A stretch of 64,000 nucleotides of DNA from positions 1 through 64,000 of the forward strand of contig DATHKR010000169.1 of NCBI GenBank assembly GCA_035489015.1. Direction: 5' to 3'. How positions within the stretch are numbered: the stretch's first letter is position 1; every line of letters starts with the position of its first letter. Source of the DNA: DATFRY01 sp035489015. Its GTDB lineage: Bacteria > Myxococcota_A > Polyangia > Haliangiales > Haliangiaceae. Below the pieces are notes generated by a model. That model saw only the letters and a program-made list of their open reading frames with translations. It had not been told where the DNA came from and ran no database searches. A program made the position numbers and the translations under genes. Below, piece after piece: positions 54,209-63,297 of this stretch.

Positions 54209-54293
54209 GGCGGCGACTATAGAACATGTCGCCCGCCGGGCTTGTTCCCGGCCCGGGCCAGAACGCCGGCCAGAAACCGGTCCAGAACGCCAG

Positions 54294-56228
54294 TTAGAAC
54301 GCGTCGGCGTCGCCCCCGTCGCGGCCGACGTCCGCCACCGCGCGCAGCTCACCGGTCTTCGGATCGGCCTCGATGCAGTTGGCGTGGCCGATCCGGCCGC
54401 GGCTCTTCAGCACGTGGCCGCGCGCGACCAGCGCCTTGGCGATGGCCGGGTCGAGCGAGTCCTCGTGGATCACCACGTCGGGCAGCCACTGGTGATGGAT
54501 GCGGGTCGCCTCGATCGCCTTGTCGATCGGCCGGTCGTAGTCGATGACCTGGAGCAGGATCTGCGCGACCGTGGTGATGATGGTCGGCCCGCCCGGCGAT
54601 CCACAGACCGCGCGCAGCTTGCCCCCCTTGCTGACGATGGTGGGCGTCATGCTGCTCAGCATCCGCTTGCCCGGCTGGATCGCGTTCTGCGGCCCCTGGA
54701 CCAGACCGAACATGTTGGGCGAGCCCGGCTTGGCGGTGAAGTCGTCCATCTCGTTGTTGAGCAGCACGCCGGTGCCGGGCACGAACACGCCGGCGCCGAA
54801 CCCGCCGTTCAGGGTGAACGTGTTGGCGACCGCCATCCCCTTGCCATCGACCACCGAGAAGTGGGTGGTCTGCAGCTTCTCCTTCACCTCGGCGCCGGCG
54901 CCGACCTGGGCCGACGGCGTGGCCTTCTCGCGGTTCACGTCGGCCATGCGCTTCTTGGTGTAGGCCGGGTCGAGCAGCGTCTTCATCGGGATGTTGACGA
55001 ACGCCGGGTCGGCGATGAGCAGGTTGCGATCGGCGAACACCCGGCGCAGCGCCTCGATGTAGAGGTGGATGCGGTCCACCGAGTCCCACGGCATCGAGTA
55101 CAGCTCGAGCGCCTCGCTGGCGGCGAAGATCTGGCGCAGGGTGACGCCGCCGGCCGACGGCGGCGGCATGGTGACGATCTGGTAGCCGCGGTAGTCGAAC
55201 ACGATCGGCTTGCGCTCGATCGGTCGGTAGGCGGCGAGGTCGGCCGCGGTCCACAGGCCGCCCATCTTGGTCACCTCGCCGGCGAGCTTTGCCGCCAGCG
55301 GGCCGCGGTAGAACGCGGGCGCGCCGCCGTCGGCGATGGCCTGCAGGGTGACGGCCAGCTCCGGCTGGCTCCACCGCTCCCCCTCGCTCCAGTGCTTTCC
55401 ATCGGCGCGGCGCAGGAGCGTGAGGCCCTTGGCGAGCGCGTCGACCAGGGCCGGGTTCTTGTCGGCCGCGGCGGCGAGCTCCTTGGCGTACGACTCGGTG
55501 TCCTCGACGCCCCAGTCGAGGTCCTTGGCGTGGAACGAGTCGAGCACGCTGCCGTCCCTGGCCAGGGCGATGGCGGGCGCGACCAGGTCCTTCCACGGCA
55601 GCGATCCGTACTTCTTGTGCGCCATGGCCCAGCCGGCCACGTTGCCCGGGATACCGGCCGCGCGCGGGCCGCGCCGGCTGTCCTGGGTCGGGTTGCCCTT
55701 GTCGTCGAGGTACATGTCGCGAGTGGCCTTGCGCGGCGCGACCTCGCGGTAGTCGATGGTGGTCGACCGTCCATCCGGGAAGCGGATGACCATGAAGCCG
55801 CCCCCGCCGATGTTGCCGGCGGTCGGATGGGTGACGCTGAGCGCGAGCCCGACCGCGACCGCGGCGTCGACCGCGTTGCCGCCCTTCTCGAGGATGGCGC
55901 GGCCGACCGCGGTCGCCTGCTTCTCGGCGCTGGTGACCGCGCCCCTCTTGCCGACGGCGACGTCGCTGTGCGGGACGACCGGGGCGGCCCCGGAGTCGTC
56001 GGGGCCGGTCTTGCTGTCGTTGTCGGGCGCGGTGGCCGGCGCGGTGTCGGTGCCGCCACTGGCCACCGGCTTGGTCGCCGGCGGCGACGGGTCGCGCTCC
56101 GCGGGCACCGAGCGCTTGCACCCGCTCGCGCCGGCGGCGGCGGCGAGCGCGAGGGCCAGCCACGCGGAGGCGCGCGGCGAGCGAACGGCGGGGGCGAGCG
56201 AGGAGGTGGCCAGAGCGGTGCGCGGCAT
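54294..56228 (-). CDS. ggt: Gamma-glutamyltransferase
   Basis: 644 residues. It hydrolyses or transfers gamma-glutamyl groups, for example from glutathione, in the periplasm. The signal sequence with lipobox-like SGC is near residue 40. The Ntn-type processing site is visible as LQTTHFSVVDGKGMAVANTFTLN (about residue 458), where the second Thr becomes the nucleophile. Conserved LLNNEMDDF and PGKRMLSSMTPTIV, with SPGGPTIITTVAQILL, confirm the family. The N-terminal large-subunit mark is AVAVGLALSVTHPTAGNIGGGGFMV. Both subunits are present and intact. Confidence 0.94.
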   Translation of the reverse strand: MPRTALATSSLAPAVRSPRASAWLALALAAAAGASGCKRSVPAERDPSPPATKPVASGGTDTAPATAPDNDSKTGPDDSGAAPVVPHSDVAVGKRGAVTSAEKQATAVGRAILEKGGNAVDAAVAVGLALSVTHPTAGNIGGGGFMVIRFPDGRSTTIDYREVAPRKATRDMYLDDKGNPTQDSRRGPRAAGIPGNVAGWAMAHKKYGSLPWKDLVAPAIALARDGSVLDSFHAKDLDWGVEDTESYAKELAAAADKNPALVDALAKGLTLLRRADGKHWSEGERWSQPELAVTLQAIADGGAPAFYRGPLAAKLAGEVTKMGGLWTAADLAAYRPIERKPIVFDYRGYQIVTMPPPSAGGVTLRQIFAASEALELYSMPWDSVDRIHLYIEALRRVFADRNLLIADPAFVNIPMKTLLDPAYTKKRMADVNREKATPSAQVGAGAEVKEKLQTTHFSVVDGKGMAVANTFTLNGGFGAGVFVPGTGVLLNNEMDDFTAKPGSPNMFGLVQGPQNAIQPGKRMLSSMTPTIVSKGGKLRAVCGSPGGPTIITTVAQILLQVIDYDRPIDKAIEATRIHHQWLPDVVIHEDSLDPAIAKALVARGHVLKSRGRIGHANCIEADPKTGELRAVADVGRDGGDADAF

Positions 56229-56325
56229 CGGCCCGAGCGTAGCCGATCGGGCCGCGCGGCGCCCCGATCCGGGCCGCATCGCGCCAGCGCGCGGACAGCG
56301 ATCCGCCGCACCGGGGTCATCTCGC

Positions 56326-56859
56326 TCACGCCTGGCGAGCGAGCAGATACGACGGGTGCAGGAGGCCCGTGGGCGGGTAGATCTCGTCGTGCGTGTAGCG
56401 GAAGCCGAGCCCGCGCAAGAGGTCGCGCGAGGCGGTGTTGTCCGGGTGGTGTCCGGCGAAGAGCGCGCTCGCGCCGAGCGCGGTAAGGGCGTGATCGATG
56501 ACGGCGGTGGCGGCCTCGCGGGCGAGCCCTCGCCGCCACAGCGGCGGGTGGATGTGGAAGCCGAGCTCCACGATCGCGAGCTCCGGGCGGTACGGGCGCA
56601 GGCCGCAGCAGCCGGCGTGGCGGCCGTCGGCGCGGAGGAAGATCGGCCAGTACTGGAAGCCATGCTCGGACTGGCTGGCGATCTCGCGGCCGAGGCGCGC
56701 CGCGATCTCCTCGCGGCCGGGCGGGCCGGCGAACACGAAGCGCGCCACGTCCGGGTGGCCCCACAGCGCGGCGGCCAGCTCGAGATCGTCCGACCGCCAG
56801 GTGCGGAAGCCGAGCCGCTCGCTGGTCAGGAAGTACGTCGCCGGCGCGCCGCCGCTCAA
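56326..56859 (-). CDS. RimJ/RimL-like GNAT N-acetyltransferase
   Basis: 177 residues from a TTG start at 56859, which overlaps the upstream stop (TTGA). The RimJ/RimL-type start FLTSERLGFRTWRSDDLELAAALWGHPDVARF and the acetyl-CoA motif LGFHIHPPLWRRGLAREAATAVIDHA are clear, ending SRDLLRGLGFRYTHDE. Members acetylate N-terminal residues of ribosomal proteins or small amines; the target here is unknown. An in-frame region upstream belongs to the overlapping membrane protein gene, so the TTG is preferred. Confidence 0.87.
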   Translation of the reverse strand: MSGGAPATYFLTSERLGFRTWRSDDLELAAALWGHPDVARFVFAGPPGREEIAARLGREIASQSEHGFQYWPIFLRADGRHAGCCGLRPYRPELAIVELGFHIHPPLWRRGLAREAATAVIDHALTALGASALFAGHHPDNTASRDLLRGLGFRYTHDEIYPPTGLLHPSYLLARQA

Positions 56860-57215
56860 GGCAGGAGCACCACCATCGCGGTGGCGGCCGCGGCGGTGGC
56901 GAGCGAGCCGATGAGGACGCGCCGGCCCTCGCGGCGCATGCGGTCGCGCTCGGCCGGATCGACCACGACCTCCTCGCCGTGATCGGCGAGGCGCACGCCC
57001 TGGTGGGCGGCGAAGCTGCACGTGCGGTAGAGACCCTGGTACGCGCCGAACGCGGCCGAGAAGAACGGGAAGAACAGCACCCAGCGGGCTGCGGTCGGCG
57101 CCCCGCTCTGCATCATCACCACGCTGAGGCCGAGGCCGACGAGGAGCGCGACCAGGCTCATCCGCAGCCGACGGTTCTGCGCGTTCGCGCCCAGGTTCCC
57201 GTGCGTGCAGGGCAT
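56856..57215 (-). CDS. Small membrane protein of unknown function
   Basis: 119 residues from the ATG at 57215 (MPCTHGNLGANAQNRRLR). There are about three transmembrane helices: MSLVALLVGLGLSVVMM, WVLFFPFFSAAFGAYQGL and LIGSLATAAAATAMVVLL. A Cys-containing N-terminus (CTHGNLG) and a second cysteine (YRTCSFAAHQGVRLADHGEE) are notable. I do not recognise a family. The stop overlaps the acetyltransferase start by 4 bp. It is divergent from the NTT-HEAT gene, 29 bp away. Confidence 0.7.
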   Translation of the reverse strand: MPCTHGNLGANAQNRRLRMSLVALLVGLGLSVVMMQSGAPTAARWVLFFPFFSAAFGAYQGLYRTCSFAAHQGVRLADHGEEVVVDPAERDRMRREGRRVLIGSLATAAAATAMVVLLP

Positions 57216-57244
57216 GAGGGGAATGCTAAGGTCCGGGAACCGCG

Positions 57245-59965
57245 ATGGCAACCGGTCTCCGGCGAGTGATGGATCTCCGGGCAGGTGAGCGTGCTCCCGC
57301 GCTGCGCGCCTTTGCCTCGCTTTTCGGCCTCATCGCCGGCCACACCATCCTCGAGACCGCGCGCGACGCGATCTTCCTGGTGAAGCTGCCGGTCAGCCGG
57401 CTGGGCCTGGTCTACGCGCTCCTGGCCGGGCTCTCGCTGGTCGCGGTGCGGATCAACGCGGCCTTCGTCCAGCGGTTCGGGCGGCGCAACGCGCTCATCT
57501 TCACCCTCATGGCCGCGGCCTACGGGACGACGATGATCTACCTCGCCCCGCGCACGCCGCTCATGGCCTACGTCCTCTACCTGTGGAGCGCCCTGCTCGG
57601 CACCGTGATGGTCGTGCAGTTCTGGATGCTGGCCGGGCACAACTTCACCGTGTCGCAGGGCAAGCGCCTGTTCGGGGCGCTCGCGGCCGGCGGCGTGCTC
57701 GGCGCGGTGGCCGGCGCCAGCAGCGCCGCCGCGCTCCTCATGCGCTTTCACGTCGGCTCGCTGATGGTGGTGGCCTCGCTGGTGTTCCTCGCCACCGGCC
57801 TGGTGCTCACCGCCGAGCCGAGCGATCAGACCGCGCCGAGCGCCACCACGGCCCGCGCGCCGGATCCGTGGGGCGCGCTGCGCGGCGATCCGTATCTGCG
57901 CCGGCTCGGCGCGCTCATCGCCGTCATCACCGCGGCGGTGCTGGTCGCCGACTACCTGTTCAAGTCGACCGCGGCGGCGTCGATCCCGCGCGCCGAGCTG
58001 GGCGCGTTCATCGCCCGCTACTACGCGGTCCTGAACGCGGTCGCGCTGGTCGTGCAGCTCGGCATCACCGGGTTCGCGGTGCGCAGGCTGGGCGTCATCG
58101 GCGCGCTCCTGGTCCTGCCCGCGTTCCTCCTCATCGGCGCCGGTGGCGTGGTGGTGAGCGGCGGCGCGCTCGCCGCGGTGCTCCTCACCCGCGGGGCCGA
58201 CGGGGCGCTCCGCCATTCGCTCAACCGGGTCGCGCTCGAGCTCACCTGGATGCCGGTGTCCGACGCGGTGAAGAGCGTCGCCAAGGCGTTCACCGACACC
58301 GCGCTCGGGCGCGGGGTCCAGGCGGTGGTGGCCGGCATCCTGTTCGGGCTGGCCATGCTGTCGCTCGACCGGCCGATCGTGCTGGGCGGGCTCATCGCGC
58401 TGTTCGCGGGCAGCGCGGTCGGGCTGGTCGCCAGCCTGCGCCGGCCGTACCTCGATCTGTTCCGCCGCGCGCTGTCGCGCGGGTCGCTGCCGAGCGAGGT
58501 GGGTGACCTGGAGCTCGATCTCGACTCGGCCGAGGTGCTGATCGAGGCGCTGTCCAGCCGCGAGCCCGGCCGCGCGGTGGCGGCCATGGACCTGCTCGCG
58601 TCGCAGCGGCGCGCCCGGCTCATCCCCAGCCTCATCCTCTATCACGACGCCGCACCGGTCCTGCTCCGCGCGCTCGACGTGGTCGCCACACCCGACCGGC
58701 GCGACTGGATCGAGCTGGCCCAGCGGCTGCTCGATCACCAGGACGAGGGGGTGCGGGTGGCGGCGGTCCGCGCGCTGGTCGGGGTCGACCGGCACGAGGA
58801 GGCGGTGACCCGCCTGAGCGACATCAGCCCGGCGGTGCGCGCGCACACCGCGTTCTGGCTGGTCAGCCGCGACCAGGTCGCCGAGCCGCACCGGGATCCG
58901 CGCATCCGCGACATCATGGCGATCGAGGGGCCCAGGCGGCTGCAGGCGCGCGGGGCGCTGCTCGACGCGATGGCGCGGCGCGGCGACCAGGGCTGGGCCG
59001 AGCTGATCCTGGAGATCGCGGCCAGCGACGATCACACGCTCAACGCGCAGCTGGCCGAGGCGGTCACCCAGGTGCGCGATCCGCGCTTCGTGGACCTGTT
59101 GATCAGCCGGCTCGACGCGCGCGAGGGGCGCGGCGCGCTGCGCCGGGCCCTGGTCTCGTACGGGCCCGAGGCGCTCGAGGCGCTCGCCCGCGCGATCGGC
59201 GACCCGCACACCAGCCCGCGCCTCCGCCTGCACCTGCCGCGCACCATCTCGCAGTTCGGCGACCAGGCGGCGGCGGATCTGCTGATCGGCATCCTGTCGA
59301 GCGAGCCGAGCGGGACGGTCCGCTACAAGGCGCTGCGCGGGCTGGGCCGCATGGTCGAGGTGCGCGGGGTCGCGATCGATCGCGGGCGGGTGGCGGCCCA
59401 GCTCCGCCGCACGCTGGTGGAGGTGTTTCGCCTGCGCGGCCTCCGCCTGGCGCTCGGCGACGCCAGCAAGGCGCCGGCCGCGGCCCAGCAGTCGGCCCGG
59501 CTCCTCATCGAGCTGCTCGAGGACAAGGAGCGGCAGGCGATCGAGCGGGCTTTCCGCCTGCTCCAGATCGTCCACCGCTCCGAGGACCTGCGCAGCGCCT
59601 ACCTGGCCCTGTCGTCGAGCGAGCGCCGGCTGCGCGCGACCGCGGCCGAGTTCCTCGACGCGCTCACCGTGCGCTATGCCCTGCTCGGCGAGGACCACGC
59701 GGTGTCGCGCGAGCTCCTTCGCCTCCTGGCCGACGATCTGCCCGCCCGCGAGCAGGTGGCGCGCGCGGCCGCGGCTCACCGTGCGCCGGCCGCGCCGCGC
59801 GGACCGGAGGCGGCGCTGGCCGAGCTCCTGCTCGAGCGCGACCCGGCGGTGGGCAGCATCGCGTCGCGGCTGGCGTCGGACCTCGGCGTCGAGCGGATGG
59901 TGCGCGAGATCCAGCGCTCGACCGCCGAGCGCGCCGCGGTGTCGCCCGAGCTCGCCCATGGATGA
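57245..59965 (+). CDS. NTT/MFS-type transporter-like protein with C-terminal HEAT repeats
   Basis: 906 residues. The N-terminal half (about 20-410) has 10-12 transmembrane helices and resembles nucleotide transporter (NTT, ATP/ADP translocase-type) proteins: HTILETARDAIFLVKLP, MVVQFWMLAGHNFTVSQGKRLFGALAAGG and LTWMPVSDAVKSVAKAFTDT. The C-terminal half (about 420-890) consists of HEAT-like helical repeats (VRVAAVRALVGVDRHEEAV, VRYKALRGLGRMVEVRGVA). NTT-HEAT proteins occur in some free-living bacteria and may act as signalling or regulated transport proteins. The next gene, with cNMP-like domains, overlaps it by 8 bp. Substrate and direction of transport are not known. Confidence 0.85.
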   Translation: MATGLRRVMDLRAGERAPALRAFASLFGLIAGHTILETARDAIFLVKLPVSRLGLVYALLAGLSLVAVRINAAFVQRFGRRNALIFTLMAAAYGTTMIYLAPRTPLMAYVLYLWSALLGTVMVVQFWMLAGHNFTVSQGKRLFGALAAGGVLGAVAGASSAAALLMRFHVGSLMVVASLVFLATGLVLTAEPSDQTAPSATTARAPDPWGALRGDPYLRRLGALIAVITAAVLVADYLFKSTAAASIPRAELGAFIARYYAVLNAVALVVQLGITGFAVRRLGVIGALLVLPAFLLIGAGGVVVSGGALAAVLLTRGADGALRHSLNRVALELTWMPVSDAVKSVAKAFTDTALGRGVQAVVAGILFGLAMLSLDRPIVLGGLIALFAGSAVGLVASLRRPYLDLFRRALSRGSLPSEVGDLELDLDSAEVLIEALSSREPGRAVAAMDLLASQRRARLIPSLILYHDAAPVLLRALDVVATPDRRDWIELAQRLLDHQDEGVRVAAVRALVGVDRHEEAVTRLSDISPAVRAHTAFWLVSRDQVAEPHRDPRIRDIMAIEGPRRLQARGALLDAMARRGDQGWAELILEIAASDDHTLNAQLAEAVTQVRDPRFVDLLISRLDAREGRGALRRALVSYGPEALEALARAIGDPHTSPRLRLHLPRTISQFGDQAAADLLIGILSSEPSGTVRYKALRGLGRMVEVRGVAIDRGRVAAQLRRTLVEVFRLRGLRLALGDASKAPAAAQQSARLLIELLEDKERQAIERAFRLLQIVHRSEDLRSAYLALSSSERRLRATAAEFLDALTVRYALLGEDHAVSRELLRLLADDLPAREQVARAAAAHRAPAAPRGPEAALAELLLERDPAVGSIASRLASDLGVERMVREIQRSTAERAAVSPELAHG

Positions 59966-60971
59966 CGCCCTGACCAGCCGCATCGAGCGCGAGATCTTCT
60001 TCCGCACCTTTGCGCGCACCGCCCGGGCCCCGGACGCGGTCGTCCAGCAGTTCGTCGAGGACCTGACCGAGCAGCAGATCAAGCGCGGCGAGGTGCTGTT
60101 CCGCGCCGGAGACCCGAGCGAGCACATCTACTACATCGCGCGCGGCTCGATGGAGCTGAGCGACCCGAGCGGGGCCGCGCCGTGGATCTTCGGCGGGCGC
60201 TCGGCGGTCGGCGCGATCGACGCGAGCATGGGCCAGCCGTACTCGCGCACGGCGGTGGCGCTGGAGGACACGCTGCTCCTCCGCATGCGCATCGAGGACT
60301 ACTTCGACATCCTCGAGGACAACTTCGACTTCACCAAGGCGATGTTCGGGTTCCTGTTCGGCGGGGTCGAGGAGCTGGCCCGACCGCTCGCCGCCGACCT
60401 GGTCTACGCGGACGGCGGCGGGCCGACCGAGCTGGGCAACCTGGGCCGGGCGGACGGGCTCGGCCTGGTCGAGCGGGCGCTGGTCCTGCGCGCGAGTCGG
60501 CCGCTGGCCGGCATCCGGTTGCAGGTGCTGATCCGGCTGGCCCAGGCCGCCAGCGAGCGCCGGGTGGCGGCAGGTCACGCGCTGTTCGAGCCGGGAGCCG
60601 GCTCGTCGTCGCTGTGGCTGGTCTGTCGCGGGAAGATCCGCGGCGAGTACGTCGGGCGTGACCGCCCGGCCGACGACCCGTTCATCGCCGACTTCGGTCC
60701 GGGCACGATGGTGCTGGCGCTGGCCGCGCTGGCTCAGGCCGAGGCCAGCTACCGCGCGGTCGCGACCGAGCCGACCCTCGTGCTCGGGCTGGCCCGGGAG
60801 GACCTGTGGGACGTCATGGAGGACCACTCCGACGTCGTGCGCGCGATCCTCGCCTACGCCGCCGGCGAGCGAGCCCGCCTGCAGACCATCGCGGCCGACC
60901 TCGCCGCCGGGCGCACCGGCGAGGTGGTGGTGGCCGCGCCGCTCGGCGTCGCCGACGACGGCAACCGGTGA
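59958..60971 (+). CDS. Protein with two degenerate cNMP-binding domains
   Basis: 337 residues. The first cNMP-type beta-roll (about 25-135) has VEDLTEQQIKRGEVLFRAGDPSEHIYYIARGSMELSD; the second (about 180-310) has RVAAGHALFEPGAGSSSLWLVCRGKIRGEYVG. The phosphate-binding cassette (GELA...RSA in cAMP-binding CRP) is not recognisable in either, so canonical cyclic-nucleotide binding is doubtful. The C-terminal part is helical (MEDHSDVVRAILAYAAGERARLQTIAADLA). There is no DNA-binding domain, so it is not a transcription factor by itself. It overlaps the NTT-HEAT gene by 8 bp; together they reproduce a transporter-HEAT-cNMP unit in two polypeptides. Confidence 0.85.
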   Translation: MDDALTSRIEREIFFRTFARTARAPDAVVQQFVEDLTEQQIKRGEVLFRAGDPSEHIYYIARGSMELSDPSGAAPWIFGGRSAVGAIDASMGQPYSRTAVALEDTLLLRMRIEDYFDILEDNFDFTKAMFGFLFGGVEELARPLAADLVYADGGGPTELGNLGRADGLGLVERALVLRASRPLAGIRLQVLIRLAQAASERRVAAGHALFEPGAGSSSLWLVCRGKIRGEYVGRDRPADDPFIADFGPGTMVLALAALAQAEASYRAVATEPTLVLGLAREDLWDVMEDHSDVVRAILAYAAGERARLQTIAADLAAGRTGEVVVAAPLGVADDGNR

Positions 60972-60981
60972 CCGGCGGCGC

Positions 60982-61478
60982 ATGCTCCGCACCATGTCGG
61001 GCGACATCCAGCCACAGACGATCTATCCGGGCCGCGCCGGCCAGGTCGCGCAGCTGGGGGTCTGCCTGGTGCTCACGGCGGTCGGGGTCTTTCTGGCCTC
61101 GATCGGCGACGGGGCCGGGATCGTGTGCGCCGGGTTCTTCGGCCTGCTCGGCTTCGTGTTCGCCCTCGAGCTGATCGGGCGCCCGAGCTATCTGCGGATC
61201 GATCGCGTCGGGGTCGAGGTCGCCAGCCTGTTCCGCGCGCAGGAGGTCCGCTGGGCCGACGTCGAGGCCTTCGGCGTGGTCACCGAGCGGAGGCCGCGGG
61301 GGCGCGAGCAGAAGCTGGTCGTGTACTGGTCGCGCGGCGGCGAGCGAGCGCGGGGCCGCCACGACGGCGCGCTGCGGCACACGGCCGGCATGGACGAGGA
61401 GCGGCTGGCCGCGCACCTCGGCGACTGCCTGGTCAGGACCCGGCCGGCGACCGGGCGCCGGCTCGATCGGCAGGCGAG

Positions 61479-61482
<4 letters not shown>
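60982..61482 (+). CDS. Membrane protein with PH-like domain
   Basis: 166 residues from ATG 60982 (an ATG at 60994 is an alternative). Two hydrophobic helices (VAQLGVCLVLTAVGVFLASI and GIVCAGFFGLLGFVFALELI) are followed by a beta-strand domain: YLRIDRVGVEVASLFRAQEVRWADVEAFGVVTE. This pattern matches bacterial PH-like (STM3941 type) modules. The end (HLGDCLVRTRPATG) is basic. Function is unknown. It lies 10 bp after the cNMP gene and overlaps the Crp/Fnr gene by 4 bp, so all four genes are probably cotranscribed. Confidence 0.75.
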
Positions 61483-62390
<908 letters not shown>

Positions 62391-62451
62391 CCGCCGGCGA
62401 CCGCGGCCGGGCCAGCCCGATTCGACGCCGGTGACCGCCAGTGTCCAGCGG

Positions 62452-62480
62452 TTGACAGATCCGGGCCGGGCAGGTGCGGT
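62452..62480 (+). promoter_or_regulatory. Possible promoter with perfect -35
   Basis: TTGACA (62452-62457) lies in the 103-bp gap before the exported protein gene at 62494. A -10 candidate at 17 bp (TGCGGT) is poor, so start-site placement is doubtful. Listed because TTGACA is rare in this GC-rich DNA. Confidence 0.25.
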
Positions 62481-62493
62481 ATGCGAGGCCCAC

Positions 62494-63297
62494 ATGACTC
62501 CGTCCCTCCGTCCATCCCGGGCCGCGCCGCGCGGCCGACCTCGATCCCCTGGCGTCGTCTCGGTCGCCTCTGGCCTCGCCTCTGGCCTCGCCTCTGGCCT
62601 CGCTCCACTCGCGGTCCTCGCCGCGCTGCTCGGGCTCGCGCCGTCTCCGGCCGCCGCCGCACCGCGCGCCGGGTACGCCACCCCTGCCGACCTCGAGCCG
62701 GAGGGGATCGCTCACGTCCTCGACGTGGCGGTGCTGGGCGCCTATGCCCACCTGGCTGACCCGGACCGGGTGGGCGGCGCGGCCGACCTCGGCGGGCTCG
62801 CCCTGCGCAATCGCCTCCTGGTCGGTCGCCGGATCGCCTACTGCGCCGGGCTGGACGGCGAGCTGGGCGCCAGCGGCGAGGGCGTGGTCTACGGGCTCAC
62901 CGGCTACCTGGCCGGGCTCGGCCTGCGCCTGGGCGACGCCGGCGCCATCGCGCTGTGCGGCGGAGCCGGCCTCGACGGCGCGGCCGGGGCGGTGCCGTTC
63001 GCGGCGCGCTTCCCGCTCGAGCTGTCCATCGCGGTCGACGCCGGCCCGCTGCGCGTGATGCCGTGGGCGAGGGCGGCCTGGATCGCGGGAGAACAGGCGC
63101 GCGAGGGCGGCGTGTCGTGGTGGTCGGCGGTGGACGAGGTCGAGGCCGGCCTCCTGGTCCGCCTCTCGCCCCAGCACCACTACTGGGCCACGACCAGCGC
63201 CGGCGGCGGGCTCGCGCTCGGCGTGGTCTACCGCGAGCTCATGGACACGAGCTCGATCGGCCTGGTGGTCGGCCTCGATCTGACCGGTGCGCAATGA
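62494..63297 (+). CDS. Exported protein of unknown function
   Basis: 267 residues. The N-terminal 60 residues include a basic start (MTPSLRPSRAAPRGRPRS) and a hydrophobic region that contains a tandem SGLASGLASGLA, then a cleavage-like PAAAAPRAG. The mature part is Gly/Ala-rich and beta-rich, with YRELMDTSSIGLVVGLDLTGAQ at the end, suggesting an outer-membrane or periplasmic barrel-like protein. Two cysteines (YCAG and ALCGG) are present. No family was recognised. The next gene starts 4 bp before its stop (ATGA). Confidence 0.68.
   Translation: MTPSLRPSRAAPRGRPRSPGVVSVASGLASGLASGLAPLAVLAALLGLAPSPAAAAPRAGYATPADLEPEGIAHVLDVAVLGAYAHLADPDRVGGAADLGGLALRNRLLVGRRIAYCAGLDGELGASGEGVVYGLTGYLAGLGLRLGDAGAIALCGGAGLDGAAGAVPFAARFPLELSIAVDAGPLRVMPWARAAWIAGEQAREGGVSWWSAVDEVEAGLLVRLSPQHHYWATTSAGGGLALGVVYRELMDTSSIGLVVGLDLTGAQ
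62569..62604 (+). repeat. 12-bp in-frame tandem repeat in a signal sequence
   Basis: TCTGGCCTCGCC (third copy ending CT) is repeated three times and encodes SGLASGLASGLA inside the signal sequence of the exported protein. Confidence 0.85.

Noticed and set aside
59958..60971. A second Crp-type transcription factor
   Set aside because: No helix-turn-helix follows the two cNMP-like domains, so it cannot be called a DNA-binding regulator.
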